A stretch of DNA of 64,000 bases from Mangifera indica (taxonomy: Eukaryota; Streptophyta; Magnoliopsida; Sapindales; Anacardiaceae): the NCBI RefSeq assembly GCF_011075055.1, contig NC_058147.1, positions 12,090,001 to 12,154,000 on the forward strand, in the 5' to 3' direction. The position numbers and the translations under genes are program-made. The stretch's first letter is position 1. Every line of letters starts with the position of its first letter. Under the pieces are notes generated by a model. That model worked only from the letters and a program-made list of their open reading frames with translations. It was not told the origin of the DNA and searched no databases. Below are positions 58,057 through 64,000 of this stretch, in pieces.

Positions 58057-60001
58057 ATGTTTCTTAAAACTTCACTTGTTTCTTCAAAATCATTTTTCAA
58101 TGTTAGATTTTCATCTTCATCTATTCTTTCTTCAGTTCCCAAAATCAACACACCAAATCACCACCCAAACACATCTCCACTCTTAAGCACCATTCTCAAC
58201 TTTATAATTTCCTTCGTGTAAACTGCAGGTCAGGTAACTTTTCTCTTGATGAAGCTTTTGATTCCTTCAATTATATGATTCATATGCACCCAACTCCTGC
58301 TATGTCTTCCTTCAGTATTTTGTTTTCTGCACTTGTTAAGAAAAAACATTTTTATCAACTTCTTGTGATGTACACGAGATTCATTTCAGCTGGGTTGTTG
58401 CCGGATTTCTTTATTTTGAATATTTTAATTGATTGCTTAAGCAAAATGGCACGCGATTCTGATGGTTTTGTAGTTCTTGGGAGTATTTTTAGGAGGGGTT
58501 TTTACCCAAACGCTTTGACTTTTAGCAATCTGATTAATGGTCTTTGTATGGCGGGCAAGATTAAGAAGGCCATTGAATTTTTTAGGAATATGGTTTCGGT
58601 TGGTTGTAGACCGGATGTGGTTACAGTTGGGACTTTGATTACTGGGTTGTGTAGAACTGGTAATGTCGCTGTTGCCCTTCAGTTGTTTGAAGAAATGAAT
58701 AACGGGAATGGTGAATTTGGTGTCATTTGTAAGCCTAATACTGTTTGCTATACTACAATTATTGATGGTCTCTGCAAATATGGGTTAGTAGGCAAGGCAA
58801 AGAAACTGTTTTCAGAAATGAAGACCAAGGGCATTAATCCAGACGTGATTACTTACGCCACTCTGATTTATGGTTTGTGTAATACATCTAATTGGGAGGA
58901 GGCTAAAACTTTGTTTATAGAGATGTTGGAGGAAGGTGTAAAACCTAACGTGGTGACATTTAACGTGGTAATTGATAAGTTTTGTATCGATGGAAAGATG
59001 GACGAAGCCAATGGGTTGTTCCAACTGATGATTAATAGAGGTGTTTGTCCCGACACAATAACTTATAACAGATTTTTGAGTGGTTTTTGCTTGGCAGGTC
59101 AAATTGATGATGCTAGAAGGCTATTTGATTCCATGGCAAGTGTGGGGTGTAAGCCTGATGTTTTTAGCTAATATTTTGATGGAGGGTTTATGCTTGACAA
59201 ATAAAATTGATGATGCCAAGGAACTTTTAGCCTCAATGTTGAGTATGGGATGCACACCTGATGTAGTTAGCTACAATACTCTGATCAAATGGTATTGGAA
59301 GAATCGAAAAATTGATGAAGCCTTGAATCTTTTATGAGGAAATGACTTCAGAGGGAGTTAGGCCAAATGTTGTTGCTTATAATACCTTGCTATCTGGGTT
59401 TTTTATGAACGGTAATGTCAGACATGGAAAAAAGCTATTTGGTAAGATGCAACTTAGTAATTTGCCTCCCGACTTATATACGTATAGTATTCTTATTGAT
59501 GGTTATTGCAAAAATGGTTGTGTTTTGGAGGCTGTTGAACTGTTCCATACTTTAATAAATCAAAACATTCAACCTGACATCACAACTTTCAATTGTCTCA
59601 TTAATGGGTTGTGCAAAACAGGGAGACTCAATATTGCTTGGGAAATGTTCAACAGATTACATAGTAATGGCTTTGTTCCAGATGTTATTACATATAACAT
59701 TATAATGCATGGATTTTGTACGGAAGGAAAGTTAGAAATGGCAGGTAAATTTTTCTCAGATATGGAGCAAAATGGTGTTGCGCCAGATTTGGTCACTTTC
59801 AATACGCTTATGTCTGGTTTCTTGCAGAATAATGAGACTTTAAAAGTGGTGGAACTTCTTCACAAAATGAAAGAGAGAAATGTGAAACCAGATGCATCCA
59901 CAGGTTCAATAATATTAGATTTACTGGGAAAGCATGAAGATTATCATGAAGTCCTGAATTTGCTACCATCCTTTTCAACCCAAGAACCAACAGGATGTTG
60001 A
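58057..60001 (+). pseudogene. RFL-type P-class PPR gene, copy 4, frameshifted
   Basis: Collinear with the intact copies from MFLKTSLVSS at 58057 to TQEPTGC at 60001. There are three frame lesions: one T lost near 58136, two bases (CA) lost near 59170 in motif 9, and one T gained near 59331 in motif 10. The net change is minus two, so start and end are in different frames. Long open pieces remain (58275-59171 and 59342-60001). The sequence between the preceding miniature element and the leader is about 190 bp shorter than in unit C and lacks the TATA-like box, so transcription may also be lost. The remaining code positions resemble copy 3 in motifs 7, 10, 12 and 14. Confidence 0.9.
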
Positions 60002-60938
60002 TTGTTGAGTAAGTGCATTTTCCAGGGGAGTATAGCTTATCAAGAGAGCCCTGGCAAACGCTAAAGTTTCCATGTAATGGTGTGTGTCAACATTGTAGTG
60101 GTGATTGTATTTATGTGAATCCATTAATAAAGAAGTCATATAATTGAAGTTATAGATTTTGTCTTCGTCTCTGTTGATTTGGCTTGACTACCAAGTTGCT
60201 ATATTAGTATACATCTTAGTTTCTGACAGTTGCCTATTTTTGTTTTCAAAGGAAAATACTGACAAAGATGCTCGTAAGGTTGTAGATGGTTTAGCACCTA
60301 CGGCCACTGATCAAAATGATGCTATTGAGAAATGGTATGAACATGAATGTCTCATCTGAGTACTCTTAGTGCTACTTGTAATAAACATACATAAATATAG
60401 TCTCTACATTATTTGTTCGTTTTTACCAATCAATGTTAGTAGGAAACTTTATTTCTTTGGAGAGATGAATCCCCTTTATGAAGTCTCTAGTAAAAAGTTG
60501 GTGGTAGCTGATGCTAAGTTGAACTTCGATGATGGTGCTGCCTTCCTGGTAGAAGGGAATATCTCTTGTGATCCATCACTAGAGGGTCCTTGAGAGGTTT
60601 GGATACATTTACTTCTCGATTTATTTTTTACGTGGAATAATTATTCTTAATAGTAACTGCCAAACAAGTACACGAAGATTCAAGTCTGGTTAGTGATTAA
60701 GAGAGTTGTGGTGCTTTTTGGATATTCTATATGGCAGCCAAATTCTTCTGATTAATTTGGCGATTTCTCTCTGCATCCTTTGATTTCTTTGCTCTTTTTT
60801 GTACCTAAGTTCAGTTATCTCAAAAATGGGCTTTTAAAGTTTGCTAGCAGAACGGAGTTTCAAATTGCGAGTGGAAGACTACTGCTATCACACAACACAA
60901 ATTAGCCTTCTGCTTTAATTCATGCACTGAAAATAGGG
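60002..60938 (+). other. PPR copy 4 downstream block
   Basis: Counterpart of 45072-46000. The GTAAGT donor after the stop is kept. The downstream segments 60159-60359 and 60369-60593 are interrupted by a TGA at 60357-60359 in the intron-like part. The peptides are not recognised. Confidence 0.4.
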
Positions 60939-61133
60939 TTGGATACTAGCCGAGTTGAGTTTGAGCAAGGCCTAGCGTGTTTTCAGAAGACTGAGTCTTA
61001 GGGCCAAGCTTGGTGTAACACGAGTTCAAGTTCGACTCGCTTCTTATTTTTAAAGTTCGTGATCAGTTCGTACTTATCTTAGGTTTGTGTGTACTGACCA
61101 AACTTTGCTCAGGTTCATATGGCTCGGCTCGGG
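60939..61133. mobile_element. ~195-bp insertion, unit D only
   Basis: The other units read AAAATAGGGCTTGTCTTTG. Here GGG is followed by about 192 bases and a second GGG before CTTGTC. The insert has weak inverted ends (TAGCCGAGTTGAGTTTGAGC near the left, GGCTCGGCTC near the right) and an internal GAGTTCAAGTTCGACTC. It could be a small DNA miniature element with a 3-bp duplication or a SINE. There is no poly-A tail. Confidence 0.55.
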
Positions 61134-62990
61134 CTTGTCTTTGAGGCTTGTGTCAAAATTAGAGTCTCTTCTCAGCATCATCAACAATTAGATTATAAAT
61201 GTACATGAGGAACTATTAATTATGGTGTCAACAACACTAGTGTGCAACAAATTATACAGTAGTTTCTCACTTTGCAAGATGTTATAAAGTAGCTACTAAC
61301 TTTTCCCACCAAACACCAAAAATATAAAAAAAAAGAAATTATAAAGTTCACATTTACAAAATGATAAAAGTGCCTTCAATTATTCATATATCCACCAATA
61401 GAAAAAGCTGCATTTCACACTAATTATGTTAATGGCAATCATAAAATTTAAGATGCATACAAATCCCTTAAGTGGTGGAGCACTAACTGGAGCATCATCA
61501 GAATCTCGACAAAGTGTACTAGCGAAGTAGTAAGGCTAAATCAGAATCCATTCCATCACTTGAATAACATGATACTCCATAACCTTGAAATGCAATAGAA
61601 AATAAAGCGAAAGGAGAGAATAACAGAACGCTATTAAGTAACATAATCCAAATAAACCTATCAAAAAACCAGAAAAAAACATAATCCAATTAAATTAATC
61701 TTTGTCCCTATGATTCCAATAGTTCTAAACTACTTCTAATTCATCCAAGTTGGACAATGGAGCTTCTAACATCACTAGTAGCGTATGTTTTTTTGTTTCT
61801 TGGTTGTACTTTTCTCAAATAGAAAAGCTGCGTCTGTACTATGTTAACTCCAATGAACTAAACCAGAACCCTTAGTTTCCATTGTCAGTGAACTATAAGG
61901 CATCCACCATTTTTGTTTTTTGGTTTTTCTTCCTCAGTTAAGTGAAGTTTGACAATGCATACCACATTACATTAACAACCATTTATTTCAATACTTTTCT
62001 TCTTCGATTTATTTCAAGAGCACAACCATTTAATTATTAAGTTTATACCATTACATTCACAACTTGATTTATTTCAGCAGCACAACCATTTAATCATTAA
62101 GTTTTATTAATAAAGCTTGTAAACTCGCTTCGAATCTAACCGTAATTGAAAATATGGAAGTGGTATTGTTAAAGAAGCTGGTGCAATTTTAGGAGTTCTT
62201 TTCTAAATTATGAGGTTTTTTATAATTTCCATGTAGGGAACCTCATTGAAATTTTACCATGTGAAATGATTATAGGGTATATAATGTGTTATGTGTGGGG
62301 GCCTATAGATATTTTACATTTTGTACTGCATGGAGGTATGGATATTTTTTATGTTGGGGGGGGGGGGGGGGGTGGTGGTGGGTGTTTGTAATTATAGTTT
62401 ATACATGTCAAAACACACAAATATGTGAGAAGTCTCGGGTGGAATGAAATTTTTTACCGATTTATTTTTTTTATTTTGAAATAATTCATTTATTAAATTA
62501 TGCAATCAGGGTTGATTAAAATTAAAATTTGGTTATTTAACTATAACAATGGACACATATAGCTATGAAAATTAGTTACATAAAGAAAAGCAATACCAAC
62601 CCTTTGGAGAAATGTTGAGGTTTAACAGTAACAACGACACCTAATTTGAGTTGTGTTTTTGAGAGAGAGCCAGACACTGAGGTTATGGTTGGTTTTTAGA
62701 CTATGTTACTTTTTTATGTTTTTATTTATTTTTCATGTATCAGAAACAAAGTTCAGTTAGACACTACAGACATTTGTTGGTTGTTTCAGTGCAATTTTTG
62801 GCTCAAATTGCACTAATTTGGTGCGATTTTAGTTTAAATTACACAAAATCAATATGAATTCAATGGAGGATCATACAGATCAAAATGATTTTACTAAAAG
62901 ACAAAGGAAACAAATCCATCAAAGGATAACCAAATTAAAGTTGCTGCATTATGAAACAACCACATGCATGGGCATGGCTCTCATTCTTAT
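61134..62990. other. intergenic DNA of unit D
   Basis: Related to 46010-48990 but with a single copy of the 1-kb segment that is doubled in unit C. About 62755-62890 is not shared with units B and C. No gene seen. Confidence 0.5.
62357..62372. repeat. poly-G run
   Basis: About 16 or more G bases followed by GGTGGTGGTGGG-like sequence. Units B and C have only six G here. It is a G-quadruplex candidate or an assembly-sensitive homopolymer. Confidence 0.85.
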
Positions 62991-62996
62991 TTCTTA

Positions 62997-64000
62997 TTAA
63001 TTGGGTCCAATGTCAAGATTGGCAAGTTGCTGTATGTTCATGGGATAAACGTTGCTTAAGTCGCCCGAGAAGGCCTTCTTTCCAAATAAATGTTGACAGC
63101 TTCTGTTGGATGAAATGCATCCCAAAACACATACTGATCTCTGTTTGGACATGGTGTTTGGAATGGAAGACACGTAATTTGTCCTCTGTTTCGCCCGATC
63201 TCACAACATCCTCGATCTATAACACTAAACCCTGTGTGTATAAAATAGTTCAAACTAGTGAGGAAGACGTAAATTTGTATCACTATTTTAAATAGCTGAA
63301 GAAAATACAAAAGAAAACAAGAAAAAGTAATTTTGTATATTTAAAATGGGTATACACAATTTTATTGAATGATAAAATATTAGTATAGAAGTAGTGTATG
63401 CATACCATAGGATCTGTAGTTGACTAACAGATCTTCAAACATTCTAGTGATATCGATGTAAATGATTTTTGACCTGGAAGATTGGCATTAAGATTGTTGA
63501 TCATCATCTTCACATTTGAATTGAAAGGTAAAACAAGCTGGTTAACTTCTTCTGAGCAGGTATCAAGCTGGTTTTGAGCCAAGATGCTTGGCATGCAGCC
63601 CATTCTTCCTAATACAGCCAGTACAAATTTCCGAGCGTCCAGATTGTACAGGCTGTGTATTTATCATGCACATAATTAGATTAAAAAATTCGTCAGTTTA
63701 ACTAATAAGTTAATCTCAGTTGGGTACTATATATAGTTGAATCAAAATCAATCAAAAAAACATGATATAGATTGGTAAAAGTTTTAAAGGAAAGATTTGT
63801 GGTGTGTAAACAAGGTTAAGAGATCTTACAGTGAGTTGCCGGGTGTATTGTTCAACCAAAAGATCAGCATATTGTTGAGCATTATATTCATTCTTGGTAT
63901 TGTAATTTGGCATGAGATAGTTGTTCAAGTAGTCATTGCTCCCCATCCCTACAAAGAATATAGATCTTGCGATAGCCTTGGACAAATCAGTTGCCCCAAG
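62997..64000 (-). pseudogene. GDSL esterase/lipase relic, unit D, cut by window end
   Basis: Exons visible on the minus strand are 62997-63231 (last exon), 63406-63652, and the exon from 63830 onward, which runs past the window edge. Compared with unit C, one A is lost near 63090 (AATAAATG for AATAAAATG), which shifts the block V region and ends the protein early. Another single base is lost near 63460-63475. It also shares the two-base mismatch at the exon 3/4 joint. It is therefore more damaged than the other two relics. Exon 2 and anything upstream are outside the window. Confidence 0.8.

Overview
This is plant nuclear DNA, almost certainly from a eudicot. It is AT-rich, with microsatellites, many nested Mutator-type transposons and miniature elements, spliced gene remnants, and a tandem cluster of pentatricopeptide-repeat (PPR) genes of the P-class 'restorer-of-fertility-like' (RFL) type. 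I cannot name the species from the sequence. I recognise no rRNA, tRNA, CRISPR array or bacterial operon.

Layout. Positions 1-2500 hold low-complexity DNA, a microsatellite and unrecognised repeats. Positions 2500-8160 are the oldest visible repeat block. It is interrupted by a degenerate Mutator-like element (MULE, 3343-8159) with a transposase remnant, a DUF1985 remnant and a nested miniature element. From about 8160 the window is a series of four related units. Each complete unit has, in order: a miniature LTR retrotransposon (TRIM), about 3 kb of repetitive non-coding DNA, one or two MULE-like miniature elements, an RFL-PPR gene, and its downstream block. The last three units also carry an inverted, 5'-truncated GDSL lipase relic.

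Unit A (about 8160-17515) has PPR copy 1, which is frameshifted. Unit B (about 17515-36510) has intact PPR copy 2 (29431-31377), a GDSL relic, and a unit-specific 5.4-kb insertion carrying DUF1985 and Ulp1-protease remnants just upstream of the PPR promoter. Unit C (about 36510-52430) has intact PPR copy 3 (43125-45071), a GDSL relic and a young MULE derivative. Unit D (about 52430 to the window end) is rearranged at its start and has a frameshifted PPR copy 4 and a GDSL relic that runs off the edge.

Only the two PPR genes (copies 2 and 3, each 648 residues) look able to encode full proteins. They are predicted organelle RNA-binding proteins. By my manual count they differ at about 31 residues, and 8 of these fall on the two positions per motif that set RNA-base preference. 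This suggests that the duplicates are diverging in target specificity, as expected for RFL genes in conflict with mitochondrial sterility genes.

The GDSL relics lack the exon with the catalytic serine. Transposon insertions shared or not shared between units, with empty sites in paralogous units, allow the order of duplications to be inferred.
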